This document shows positions 9,501-17,168 of a stretch of DNA of 60,916 bases, in pieces. The position numbers were made by a program, and so were the translations under genes. Location: contig CAYUZX010000014.1 of the NCBI GenBank assembly GCA_964449285.1, positions 1-60,916 on the forward strand. Direction: 5' to 3'. The stretch comes from QYOJ01 sp964449285 (GTDB taxonomy: Bacteria > Bacteroidota > Bacteroidia > Bacteroidales > FEN-979). Under the pieces are notes generated by a model, which saw only the letters and a list, made by a program, of their open reading frames with translations, was not told the origin of the DNA and made no database searches. Within the stretch, counting starts at the first letter, position 1; the number at the start of each line of letters is the position of its first letter.

Positions 9501-10185
9501 AAAATGCTTCGAGGGTTTGTCCAGAGAGGGTTCTTCCGCTCAGGTCGGTTATGGTAACAGAGGCAACGACAGGAATATTGATCTTCCGTTCCTCAAAGAT
9601 GTCGTAGATTGCAACAAGTGCAGCTTTTGCATTCAATGTATCAAAGATGGTCTCCACCACCAGCATGTCAACTTTTCCGTCGATCAGTCCCGTGGCTTGC
9701 TCGCGGTAGGCATGGTAAAGGTCGTCGAAAGTCACTGCCCGGTAAGCAGGATCCTGTACGTCGGGGGAGAGGGAAGCTGTTTTGTTGGTAGGCCCCATCG
9801 AACCGGCTACCCATCGTGGCTTATCGGGGGTAAAGCGTGAATAGCGATCGGCAGCCTCCCGGGCGAGTTTTGCCGCTTCGAAGTTGATCTCATAAACATG
9901 GCTCTCCATCTGGTAGTCGGCCATTGAGATGCGGTTGGCATTGAAGGTATCGGTCTCGATGATATCGGCGCCTACCTCGAGGTATTTTTCATGGATCTCC
10001 TGGATGATGCGAGGTTGCGTAAGCACCAACAGGTCGTTGTTTCCCTTCAGACTGGCATGGAAGTCCCTGAAACGCTCTCCCCGGTACTCCTCTTCTCCAG
10101 GGTTGTAGCGTTGGATCATCGTCCCCATGGCCCCGTCGAGGATAAGGATTCGTTTTGCCAGGTGTTTTCCAGGTTGTACTGACAT
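6508..10185 (-). CDS. metH: cobalamin-dependent methionine synthase
   Basis: 1225 residues, full length. It transfers methyl from methyl-THF via cob(I)alamin to homocysteine. All four modules are visible: the homocysteine domain with zinc cysteines in GLNCSLG (~244) and GGCCGTT (~306); the pterin-binding domain beginning at NIGERTNVSGS (~352); the B12 cap and Rossmann domain with the cobalt-ligand motif DVHDIGKN (~757); and the C-terminal AdoMet reactivation domain with RPAPGYPACPDH (~1138). It starts 3 bp after the PPTase stop and overlaps metF. No cobalamin or SAM riboswitch is visible upstream; the gene depends on the promoter in front of the PPTase gene. Confidence 0.98.
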   Translation of the reverse strand: MSVQPGKHLAKRILILDGAMGTMIQRYNPGEEEYRGERFRDFHASLKGNNDLLVLTQPRIIQEIHEKYLEVGADIIETDTFNANRISMADYQMESHVYEINFEAAKLAREAADRYSRFTPDKPRWVAGSMGPTNKTASLSPDVQDPAYRAVTFDDLYHAYREQATGLIDGKVDMLVVETIFDTLNAKAALVAIYDIFEERKINIPVVASVTITDLSGRTLSGQTLEAFLYSIYHFDLFALGLNCSLGAKDLRPYLEEFSRIAPFPLMVYPNAGLPNQFGNYDETPETMAGFVKGFLDEGFVNIIGGCCGTTQEHIRKLVDLAAGYKPRVVPKKRHELRLSGLEPLLVYKGSNFINIGERTNVSGSKKFARLIREEKYEEALSVARQQVENGAQIIDISMDEAMLDAEKAMITFLHMLASDPDIAKVPVMVDSSRWPVIASGLTCIQGKPVVNSISLKEGPDEFREHARFLKKMGAAVVVMAFDEDGQATTFERRIGIARRAYDILTKEIGILPEDIIFDPNILTVATGIDEHNTYAIDFIHTVTWIKENLPYARVSGGISNLSFSFRGNDLIREAMHSAFLYHAVKAGLDMGIVNAGNLQVYDEIPKDLLKLVEDVILNRRKDATERLIAYADAHQNREKREILEQEWRTFSLAKRLAHALIKGNTEFIDQDIDEALVHYDQAIQIIEGPLMDGMNHVGDLFGAGKMFLPQVVKSARVMKKAVARLMPVLEAEKAQDKMAARSAGKILMATVKGDVHDIGKNIVGVVLGCNNFEVFDLGVMVPAKKILQEAIANDVDVIGLSGLITPSLEEMVHVAREMQRTGLKIPLLIGGATTSEIHTAVKIEPHIGSPVIHVKDASRAVGVMRNLLSADQRDSYADAIRQHYQELRDQHEKKYKKVNITLSEARKNRLKIDWESYFVPKPQMTGNMVFYDFPLHEISDYIDWTFFFHAWKLNGKYPAIFEDPVKGEEARKLFADAIEMLDDIIRKKMLLAKGIIGIYPCNSVGDDVEIYKDESRKEVVTTLHFLRNQEQKENGKPNLCLADFVAPRETGQADFMGAFVVTAGLGVKEWVQQYEQELDDYQAILIKVLADRLAEAFAEKLHHQVRKEFWGYAKEEDLDIQSILREGYQGIRPAPGYPACPDHSEKEQLFDLLAVDKNIDVRLTENFAMYPAASVCGYYFSQPESRYFNLGKISKDQISDYSRRKNNTTDRTEKLLNTVLNDTL

Positions 10186-10188
10186 CTG

Positions 10189-10842
10189 CTAGTTGTTTTC
10201 CGGTACTGTCGCCCATGCCAGTATATAATCTTGCAGCCGGTAATAGGATACCGGAATTCCGGATTCCGGACCCAGCCATTTCATCCGGGCTTTGAGCGTG
10301 CCATTGGTGTTGCAAAGGTAGTCAAACGATTCGATACATATGTCATGTTGTATATCCAAATCGGGCTTCCCGTTGATTTTAAAGAGGGTCTCTTTCACCG
10401 ACCAGAACAGGGTTAATATCTCCAGGCGCTCTTTTCCTGATGCCAGTGATAGTTCCTGTGTGCTGAGGAACCGTTCCGCCACCCGGCTTATTTTCTCCCT
10501 CACCGGCTCAAGGTCAATCCCTACATTCGAAGTGGTGGACAAGATGGCGGCTGCATAAGCTCCGGAATGCGTAAATGAAATGTTAGCCTTGCCTGAAATG
10601 AGGAGAGGCTTCCCATATTCGTTGTACCGGATCCCGATTTCCGGGGTTTGCATCAGATGGGAAAGGGCCATCCGGCAACCGAGCCACTGCAGTTTCCTGC
10701 TCTGGTTCCGGATGGATGAATAGATCGCTTCATCTTCCTGATCAAGGTCAAGCTGCCCGAGCAGCGTATCGGCGCCCTCTGTTGCATGCCAAACGCTGAG
10801 CATGCTGTCGGGGATGATTGTTCTGGTATAAACAACAGGCAT
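10189..10842 (-). CDS. 4'-phosphopantetheinyl transferase superfamily protein
   Basis: 217 residues from the ATG at 10842. The frame continues to an ATG at 10890, but a TAnnTTTG box at 10873-10880 would put transcription start downstream of that codon, and MPVVYTRTIIPDS is the usual N-terminus of this family. The Sfp/AcpS-type motifs are GIDLEPV (Mg2+-binding) and WSVKETLFK (catalytic). It moves the phosphopantetheine arm of CoA onto carrier proteins. It is the first gene of the metH operon, 3 bp upstream of metH. No carrier protein, NRPS or PKS gene is close by, so the target is unknown; fabD at the far end of the window is too distant to be informative. Confidence 0.88.
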   Translation of the reverse strand: MPVVYTRTIIPDSMLSVWHATEGADTLLGQLDLDQEDEAIYSSIRNQSRKLQWLGCRMALSHLMQTPEIGIRYNEYGKPLLISGKANISFTHSGAYAAAILSTTSNVGIDLEPVREKISRVAERFLSTQELSLASGKERLEILTLFWSVKETLFKINGKPDLDIQHDICIESFDYLCNTNGTLKARMKWLGPESGIPVSYYRLQDYILAWATVPENN

Positions 10843-10872
10843 ATCCGAGAATTGAAAACTCTTGCTGAACCC

Positions 10873-10880
10873 CAAAAGTA
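10873..10880 (-). promoter_or_regulatory. -7 box for the PPTase-metH operon
   Basis: TACTTTTG on the minus strand fits the Bacteroidota -7 consensus TAnnTTTG. It lies 31 bp upstream of the ATG at 10842. No good -33 TTTG is seen at 19-21 bp. It lies immediately beside the ahcY promoter on the other strand, so the two units share a ~100-bp divergent control region. Confidence 0.5.
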
Positions 10881-10889
10881 CAAAATTCA

Positions 10890-10920
10890 TTTGGCTGCTT
10901 TTCTATTTTGAGTAACTTTG
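10890..10920 (+). promoter_or_regulatory. ahcY promoter, full Bacteroidota consensus
   Basis: TTTG (10890-10893), exactly 19 bp, then TAACTTTG (10913-10920): a perfect match to the sigma-ABfr type consensus TTTG-N19-TAnnTTTG. Transcription should start near 10925, giving a short leader before the ATG at 10947 and ruling out the upstream in-frame ATG at 10908. Confidence 0.85.
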
Positions 10921-10946
10921 CGGCTCATTTTGAAAAATTGTATGTA

Positions 10947-12368
10947 ATGGAAAATATAACTCTTGATAAAGATATGAAATACAAAGTCGCCGATCTGTCT
11001 CTGGCCGACTGGGGACGAAAAGAGATTGACATTGCCGAAAAAGAGATGCCTGGACTGATCTCTATCAGGCGGAAATTTGCTGCCGAAAAGCCACTCAAAG
11101 GAGCCAGGCTGACGGGTTCACTACACATGACAATCCAAACAGCCGTACTGATTGAAACATTGATTGAACTGGGTGCTGATGTACGCTGGTCAAGTTGCAA
11201 TATCTTCTCCACCCAGGACCATGCCGCCGCCGCTTTGGCTGTAAAAGGAATCCCGGTGTTTGCCTGGAAAGGGGAGACCCTCGATGAATACTGGTGGTGT
11301 ACAAACCAGGCCCTTACTTTCCCTGGAGGGCTCGGGCCAAACCTGGTCGTTGATGATGGCGGCGATGCCACCTTGATGATCCACAAAGGATATGAGATTG
11401 AAAAGAATCCGGAGCTATTGAAAAGAGAGCTTCCCGCCGCTGATGAACGGGCATTGATGAAACAGTTGAGGGAAGTGTATGTAGAAGACAATAACAAGTG
11501 GCACCGCACTGTCAAGGAGTGGAAAGGAGTATCTGAAGAGACGACTACGGGAGTTCACCGCTTATACCAGATGAACGAGAGTGGTAAATTGCTTGTCCCC
11601 GCAATCAACGTGAACGATTCGGTTACAAAATCGAAATTTGACAACCTTTACGGATGCCGTGAGTCTCTGGCTGATGGGATCAAGCGGGCAACGGATGTGA
11701 TGATTGCCGGGAAGGTAGTCGTAGTGCTTGGATATGGGGATGTTGGGAAAGGATGTGCTACGTCGATGAAATCCTATGGCGCCCGGGTGCTGGTGACAGA
11801 GATTGATCCGATTTGCGCCTTGCAGGCAGCCATGGAAGGCTTTGAAGTGACCACCGTGGAAGATGCTCTGGCAGAAGGCAATATATGGGTGACTACCACC
11901 GGGAATAAAGATGTCCTCACAGCCCGGCATATGTCGAAGATGAAAGATGAGGCGATTGTTTGTAATATCGGCCATTTTGATAACGAGATTCAGGTGGAGC
12001 CGCTCATCAACTGGCCGGGAATCAAGAGGATCAACATCAAGCCGCAGGTCGATAAGTTTATTTACCCGGATGGGAAGTCGATCTACCTGCTTGCTGAAGG
12101 ACGGCTCGTGAATTTGGGATGCGCTACCGGCCACCCCTCCTTTGTAATGAGTAACTCCTTTTCCAACCAAACCCTGGCTCAGCTCGATCTCTGGGAACAC
12201 AATTATGAAGTGGGTGTTTACCGGCTTTCCAAAAAACTGGATGAAGAAGTTGCCCGTCTGCATCTCGGGCAGTTAGGGGTGAAACTTACAAAGCTAACCC
12301 CAGAACAGGCTGAATACCTCGGTGTGCCGACTGATGGCCCATACAAGCCGGAGCATTACCGGTATTAA
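10947..12368 (+). CDS. ahcY: S-adenosylhomocysteine hydrolase
   Basis: 473 residues from the ATG at 10947, chosen because the promoter overlaps the earlier ATG (10908). It splits SAH to adenosine and homocysteine, the substrate of MetH transcribed divergently. The substrate domain contains MTIQTAVLIETL; the NAD-binding Rossmann motif GYGDVGKGCA is near residue 262; the C-terminal NAD-contacting tail ends with DGPYKPEHYRY. Full length for the family. A heptamer array starts 4 bp after the stop codon. Confidence 0.97.
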   Translation: MENITLDKDMKYKVADLSLADWGRKEIDIAEKEMPGLISIRRKFAAEKPLKGARLTGSLHMTIQTAVLIETLIELGADVRWSSCNIFSTQDHAAAALAVKGIPVFAWKGETLDEYWWCTNQALTFPGGLGPNLVVDDGGDATLMIHKGYEIEKNPELLKRELPAADERALMKQLREVYVEDNNKWHRTVKEWKGVSEETTTGVHRLYQMNESGKLLVPAINVNDSVTKSKFDNLYGCRESLADGIKRATDVMIAGKVVVVLGYGDVGKGCATSMKSYGARVLVTEIDPICALQAAMEGFEVTTVEDALAEGNIWVTTTGNKDVLTARHMSKMKDEAIVCNIGHFDNEIQVEPLINWPGIKRINIKPQVDKFIYPDGKSIYLLAEGRLVNLGCATGHPSFVMSNSFSNQTLAQLDLWEHNYEVGVYRLSKKLDEEVARLHLGQLGVKLTKLTPEQAEYLGVPTDGPYKPEHYRY

Positions 12369-12372
12369 AATA

Positions 12373-12393
12373 AGTTGGCAGTTGGCAGTTGGT
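12373..12393. repeat. heptamer array after ahcY (AGTTGGC x3)
   Basis: Units AGTTGGC, AGTTGGC, AGTTGGT in perfect 7-bp phase, possibly continuing with CCTGCGT and CCTTCAG up to the stop of the convergent lipoprotein gene at 12404. The same unit recurs at 25563, 27425, 46344, 52123 and 59901. Confidence 0.85.
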
Positions 12394-12403
12394 CCTGCGT
12401 CCT

Positions 12404-12829
12404 TCAGTTGTAAACATACAACAGATTCCCATCATACGTTGTATGGTACTGTTTCAGCAGATAAACGGAAGGACCTACAAAGGGTGAACCGTCGGTGATG
12501 ATATACTGCGATCCGCAAACCGGACACGTTGCGATGGTTCCGGTCTCATCCAATTCAACCCGCGCTCCCTCCTCCCATGGATCCCAGGGGCAGGTCCGTT
12601 CATAAGCCAAAAACTCATTATTCATGATCCTGTACAGGATAATACCCCTGTATCCGCCAGTAACGGCAACAAACCCTCCCGGGTGGTTCAGTTCAAGGTA
12701 CTCTGTCGAATTTGGATTGATGAAGAAATTTACATAGACCTCCGGAATGACGGGCTGTTGACTTTCCTTTTTGCAAGAGGCAAATGCCAGACCGCAAAAC
12801 AGGATCAGCCATGCGTATCGAAGTGTCAT
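12404..12829 (-). CDS. lipoprotein with Rieske-like fold lacking the His ligands
   Basis: 141 residues. Signal peptide with a lipobox-like end (LAFASC, Cys19) followed by KKE, so probably a lipid-anchored protein. The middle resembles a Rieske [2Fe-2S] domain: a beta-strand GGFVAVTGGYRGIILY, then TCPWDP (Cys80) and about 21 residues later TCPVCGSQ (Cys102, Cys105). A true Rieske centre needs CxH and CxxH; here the His positions are Trp and Cys, so a normal cluster is not expected. A zinc- or all-Cys-type site is possible but is inference. Divergent from the small basic lipoprotein gene. Function unknown. Confidence 0.65.
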   Translation of the reverse strand: MTLRYAWLILFCGLAFASCKKESQQPVIPEVYVNFFINPNSTEYLELNHPGGFVAVTGGYRGIILYRIMNNEFLAYERTCPWDPWEEGARVELDETGTIATCPVCGSQYIITDGSPFVGPSVYLLKQYHTTYDGNLLYVYN

Positions 12830-12914
12830 CGGTAAAATTTTTCAGGAGTAAAACCGTTATAGTAACGAACAGGTTTAGGATTAATTGTACATTGGTCCCC
12901 TGAAAATAGTTTGT

Positions 12915-13166
12915 ATGAAACGACTCCGCTTCCTGGCTCTTTTGTGCTTAACCCTTCTCCTTCCGTTAAGTTATACATCCTGTTTCCCCGAATCGGCTGT
13001 TCGTCAGAAAAAAATTGATCGCGAACGCAAACTAAAGGAGAAAAAAGCCCGGAAATCCTATGAAATGGACCTGAAACGCCATCATAAAAGACAGTCGAAA
13101 GGGACCCGGACCATGATGAAGGATTCACGCCGGAAGTCCAAACGAGTCACTCCACTGAGAAAATAG
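12915..13166 (+). CDS. small, very basic lipoprotein
   Basis: 83 residues from the ATG at 12915; the ATG at 12885 adds ten residues before the signal peptide. The signal sequence MKRLRFLALLCLTLLLPLSYTSC ends in a lipobox-like Cys. The mature chain is dominated by Lys and Arg (RQKKIDRERKLKEKKARK and more) with a predicted helix. I recognise no family. Such short basic lipoproteins occur widely in Bacteroidota but have no known role. The stop codon TAG is part of the recurrent decamer AAATAGCGAA. Confidence 0.55.
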   Translation: MKRLRFLALLCLTLLLPLSYTSCFPESAVRQKKIDRERKLKEKKARKSYEMDLKRHHKRQSKGTRTMMKDSRRKSKRVTPLRK

Positions 13167-13206
13167 CGAACCGAAGCGAAGCGAAGTTCGGCGGAGTCAA
13201 ATAGCG
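13161..13206. repeat. AAATAGCGAA element and 23-bp dispersed hairpin element, copy 1
   Basis: AAATAGCGAA at 13161-13170 carries the stop codon; a second AAATAGCG is at 13199-13206. Between them, 13170-13192 (ACCGAAGCG...TTCGGC) is a 23-bp element that recurs at 27839-27861 with 20 of 23 identical positions and can form a short stem (CCGAA/TTCGG). Confidence 0.6.
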
Positions 13207-13239
13207 CCCTCTTTTCGTCCATGAAAAGAGGCTGTTTGA
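13197..13239. other. strong two-part RNA hairpin upstream of the TonB receptor gene
   Basis: Inner perfect 9-bp stem CCTCTTTTC/GAAAAGAGG (13208-13216 with 13223-13231, loop GTCCAT) and outer 8-bp stem TCAAATAG/CTGTTTGA (13197-13204 with 13232-13239, one wobble), separated by an unpaired CGC. There is no T-run afterwards on plus, so it is not a classical terminator. It may still end transcription of the small lipoprotein gene or be a repeat element. Confidence 0.6.
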
Positions 13240-13290
13240 CAGCTATTATTTCACGCTGGTATATTAACTCTCCTGTTATTTGGATTGGGT

Positions 13291-13322
13291 CTTGATTTCC
13301 TTGCTATCATTAAATAATTTTG
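13291..13322 (+). promoter_or_regulatory. candidate promoter of the TonB receptor-PorV trio
   Basis: TAATTTTG at 13315-13322 fits TAnnTTTG; CTTG at 13291-13294 lies 20 bp upstream as a near-match -33. The start codon at 13394 leaves a leader of about 65 nt. Confidence 0.5.
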
Positions 13323-13393
13323 TATCTTAGATTAAAATATTATTATCTTTACCACCTTTAAAAGCACAGTGTTCTAACATAAAATTATATGGT

Positions 13394-16300
13394 ATGTTAA
13401 GAAATTTACTATTAGCTATTGGAATTGTACTGACATCGAGTGTGTTGGTATTTTCACAATCCGGATCCGGTTCTCTTAAAGGGAAAATCATTGACAGGCA
13501 AACCAGGGAGCCAATTCCTTTTGCCAATATTGTGGTGGAATCAGGTGGTGTTCAGATTGGTGGTTCAACATCGGATTTTGATGGAAATTACCAGATCAAG
13601 CCTGTGCCGGCAGGTAGAGTTGACCTGAAAGCAACCTATGTTGGTTACCGGGATTATACCATGAAAGGGATCATCATCTTTGTTGACAAGATCACTTTCC
13701 AGGATATTGATCTGGAGACATCAACAACCACTCTCTCGGAGGTAGAGGTAGTAGATTATAAAGTCCCCCTGATCTCAAAAGACCAGACGGTTTCCGGTGG
13801 TACTGTCACCCAGGAGGAGATCTCCAAGATGGCCAATAAATCGGCTTCGTCTGTGGCCACCACCGTGGGTGGTGTAACTACCAACGCAAGTGGGGGTATC
13901 TCTTCGATCCGTGGCGCCCGTTCAAATACGGAGGTTTACTACATTGACGGTATGCGCGTTGTTGGAAGCGTTGCTCTCCCGCAGTCTGCCATTGAGCAGG
14001 TGGAGGTTATCCTGGGAGGTACGCCGGCCTCTTATGGTGACGCTGCCGGGGGTATCATCAGTGTAACAACAAGAGGTCCTTCCCGCGACTTTTCTGCCGG
14101 GATCGATATCCAGACATCGCAGTTTCTGGATCCATTCGGATACAACCGTGTGGGGCTGAACCTTACCGGACCCCTCTTTTCAAAAAAAGATACAGTTGCT
14201 AAAACCAAAATCCCTATCATGGGTTACTTCTTAGCCGGCGACTTTACCTATCGGCAAGATGGAGTCCCAAACGCAACGGGTATGTATTATGCGAAAGATG
14301 ATGTGATCAGCTTCCTGGAGAGCAATCCTCTTCGGCTGAATACCACTGGTGAAGGGGTTCTTTTCAACGGTGAATTCCTGACTACGGACGACCTTGAGAG
14401 GACCAAGACCACCATGAATACCTCACGGTATGAAGTGCTGGTGTCAGGCAAACTGGACTTCCGTCTTTCACCCACCATCAACATGTCGTTTGGCGGTACA
14501 TTCCAGATGTATGACCGGAATAACTTCAGCTATGGAGGATCCCTGCTCAATTATGCCAATAACAGCCACTCCACCGGATACACATGGCGTGTGAACGGAC
14601 GTTTTACCCAACGGTTCCGCAACCCGGAAAAAGAGAAGAGCTTCGTCGATAATATCTATTATTCTATCGGCGCCGACTACACCCGAACCTATGACAAAAC
14701 GGAGGACGCTGAGCATAAAGAGGATATCTTCAAATATGGCTACATCGGGAAATTCGAAACAAATACAATCCGTGCCTATACACCACAACTTGAATACGAC
14801 TCCGTTGCCGGCAAGTATGCCTATCTCCAGAACGGTTTCCGTGACACCATTGTTTTATATACGCCCTTCAGCATCAATCCTGAACTTTCAGCCTGGACTT
14901 CCCAGTATTACAGCCTCTTTGAAAACGATCCCGACGGACACTTCAGGAATACAGATGAACTCATCTCAGGGAAAGCATTGATTAACGGGATGGAACCAGA
15001 TGCTATTTACGGCATGTGGCAGAGCCCGGGAAACAGAACAAACGGATATAACGTTGGGACCTCAGACCAGCTCTCCATCAACGCATCGTTTGCTGCCGAC
15101 TTTGGAAACCATGAAATTCAGCTCGGATTGCAGTATCAGCAGAGAAGTTCATCCAGTTATGGATATAATGCAACCTCCCTGTGGACCCTGATGAATGGGT
15201 TGACTAACGCCCAACTGGCCGAATTGGATCTTGCCCATCCGCATGAGGTGGAGTGGGAAAATGTTTTTATGGATACCATTTATTATCATAGACAATATGT
15301 AGGTCAGCTTCAACGGAATTTTGATAAAAATCTAAGGGAAAAGCTTGGCTTATTTTATGATGGCAGAGAATTTATCGACATCAATTCGTTTGATTACAAT
15401 TCTAACTCCATTAACTACTACGATACCAATCAAGTCCTTCATACAATCACAATTACTGATCCCATCTTCTCCATCGATATGTTTAATGCCGACGAGTTGC
15501 TTGACAACGGTGACGCCAAAGTGGGTTATCGTGGGTATGATTACATGGGGCAAAAACTCTCCACAAAACCTGCATGGGAAGATTTCTTCACGGCTAAAGA
15601 TGAAAATGGTAACTATACCCGTCCGATTGGAGCTTATGAACCAATCTACATTGCTGGATATATCCAGGATAAATTCGCTTTTAAAGATCTGATCTTTAAC
15701 GTAGGTTTACGTGTTGACAGGTTTGATGCCAATCAACCGGTGCTGAAGGACTCGTATCTTTTCAATTCTGCAAAAACAGCTGGAGAGGTTGGTGAACTAA
15801 ACGGCCAGACTATCATCCACCCTGCCAATATCGGAGGCGACTATGTGGTTTATGTTGATAACATCAACAGCCCGACTGAGATCACAGGTTACCGTCTGGG
15901 CAGTGACTGGTATAATGCAGAAGGTACAGTAATCACAGACCCAAAGATTCTCGACCGTGGAAACGGGATATCTCCTTACCTTGTAGATCCCTCAGTAAAT
16001 ACAGTTCAGGCTGACGTATTCAAGGATTACGAGCCACAGACCAACTTCATGCCACGTATTTCATTCTCATTCCCGATCTCTGATGATGCTCTCTTTTACG
16101 CGCACTACGACATTTTAACCCAACGGCCAACCGGAGGGAACATCATTGATCCGGTGTCTTATTACTTTATTCGTACCTCTGCTGGCGGAACACTGAATAA
16201 CCCGGCTCTTCAACCCTCAAAGACCATCGATTATGAGTTAGGCTTCCAGCAGAAGATCAACAATGCATCTTCCCTGAAACTGGCCGTATTCTACCGCGAG

Positions 16301-17104
16301 ATGAGGGATGAAATCCAACAGTACCGATTGACGGGCGCTTATCCTCGAACCTATTACTCCTATACAAATATCGACTTTGGAACAGTCAAAGGTCTGACAT
16401 TGACCTATGACCTTCGACGTACAAACAATGCACGGGTACGATTCAACTATACCTTACAGTTTGCTGACGGAACTGGTTCTGACGCCAACGCAGCAGCTGC
16501 TATTGTAAGGTCGGAACAGCCGAATTTGAGAACGCTCAACCCACTGAGTTTTGACCGTCGCCACCAGTTCAACATCAGCATCGACTACCGATGGGGTGTT
16601 GGAAAAGAATATAACGGACCGGTTATTCGCAGAAAGAAGAGCGGAAAAGCTCCGGTTCAACTCCTTTCAAATTTCGGAGCCAACTTCACCATCACCGGTG
16701 GTTCCGGGACCCCCTACACCAAGTCGAGCAAGATTATGCCTTACGGCGCCATGGGTCCGATCAAAGGATCTATCAACGGTGCCCGGCTCCCCTGGCAGTT
16801 CGTAATCAATATGCGTATTGATAAGGATTTCCTCTTTAATATGGGCAAGAAGAAAAAAGGAGGTAGCCTCAATGTATACCTGGATATCCTCAACCTGTTG
16901 AATACGAAAAACGTAACTGGTGTTTATCCGGCTACTGGAAGTGCTTCGGATGATGGATACCTCTCGGCGCCCGAGTATCAGAACCAAATTAATCAGCAAG
17001 TCAGTTCGCAATCATACAGGGATCTCTATTCGGTATGGATCGACAATCCATATAACTATAGCTCCCCCCGCCAGATCAGGTTAGGTTTAATGTTTAATTT
17101 CTAA
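13394..17104 (+). CDS. TonB-dependent outer-membrane receptor with CarboxypepD_reg domain
   Basis: 1236 residues. Signal peptide to about residue 22, then a carboxypeptidase-regulatory-like Ig domain (GSLKGKIIDRQTREPIPFANI, ~26-110), a plug domain with SIRGARSNTEVYYIDG (~175-195), and a long 22-strand-type barrel ending in the C-terminal Phe motif RLGLMFNF. It imports a ligand across the outer membrane with TonB energy, or acts as an energised outer-membrane machine. No SusD-like gene follows, so this is not a classical polysaccharide utilisation pair; instead it is followed 64 bp later by a giant secreted protein and a PorV-like barrel. The ligand is unknown. Confidence 0.9.
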   Translation: MLRNLLLAIGIVLTSSVLVFSQSGSGSLKGKIIDRQTREPIPFANIVVESGGVQIGGSTSDFDGNYQIKPVPAGRVDLKATYVGYRDYTMKGIIIFVDKITFQDIDLETSTTTLSEVEVVDYKVPLISKDQTVSGGTVTQEEISKMANKSASSVATTVGGVTTNASGGISSIRGARSNTEVYYIDGMRVVGSVALPQSAIEQVEVILGGTPASYGDAAGGIISVTTRGPSRDFSAGIDIQTSQFLDPFGYNRVGLNLTGPLFSKKDTVAKTKIPIMGYFLAGDFTYRQDGVPNATGMYYAKDDVISFLESNPLRLNTTGEGVLFNGEFLTTDDLERTKTTMNTSRYEVLVSGKLDFRLSPTINMSFGGTFQMYDRNNFSYGGSLLNYANNSHSTGYTWRVNGRFTQRFRNPEKEKSFVDNIYYSIGADYTRTYDKTEDAEHKEDIFKYGYIGKFETNTIRAYTPQLEYDSVAGKYAYLQNGFRDTIVLYTPFSINPELSAWTSQYYSLFENDPDGHFRNTDELISGKALINGMEPDAIYGMWQSPGNRTNGYNVGTSDQLSINASFAADFGNHEIQLGLQYQQRSSSSYGYNATSLWTLMNGLTNAQLAELDLAHPHEVEWENVFMDTIYYHRQYVGQLQRNFDKNLREKLGLFYDGREFIDINSFDYNSNSINYYDTNQVLHTITITDPIFSIDMFNADELLDNGDAKVGYRGYDYMGQKLSTKPAWEDFFTAKDENGNYTRPIGAYEPIYIAGYIQDKFAFKDLIFNVGLRVDRFDANQPVLKDSYLFNSAKTAGEVGELNGQTIIHPANIGGDYVVYVDNINSPTEITGYRLGSDWYNAEGTVITDPKILDRGNGISPYLVDPSVNTVQADVFKDYEPQTNFMPRISFSFPISDDALFYAHYDILTQRPTGGNIIDPVSYYFIRTSAGGTLNNPALQPSKTIDYELGFQQKINNASSLKLAVFYREMRDEIQQYRLTGAYPRTYYSYTNIDFGTVKGLTLTYDLRRTNNARVRFNYTLQFADGTGSDANAAAAIVRSEQPNLRTLNPLSFDRRHQFNISIDYRWGVGKEYNGPVIRRKKSGKAPVQLLSNFGANFTITGGSGTPYTKSSKIMPYGAMGPIKGSINGARLPWQFVINMRIDKDFLFNMGKKKKGGSLNVYLDILNLLNTKNVTGVYPATGSASDDGYLSAPEYQNQINQQVSSQSYRDLYSVWIDNPYNYSSPRQIRLGLMFNF

Positions 17105-17168
17105 TCAAGGGAGGATCAGTTAAATGGTGAACACAAGTAGTATCAGTATATTCAAAAATATCAGCACT

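Noticed and set aside
10908..10946. Upstream ATG start for ahcY
   Set aside because: It lies within the promoter (-7 box 10913-10920), so the transcript starts after it.
10843..10946. SAM, SAH or cobalamin riboswitch in front of the methionine genes
   Set aside because: The divergent region is only ~100 bp and fully occupied by two promoters; no riboswitch-like conserved stems were found.
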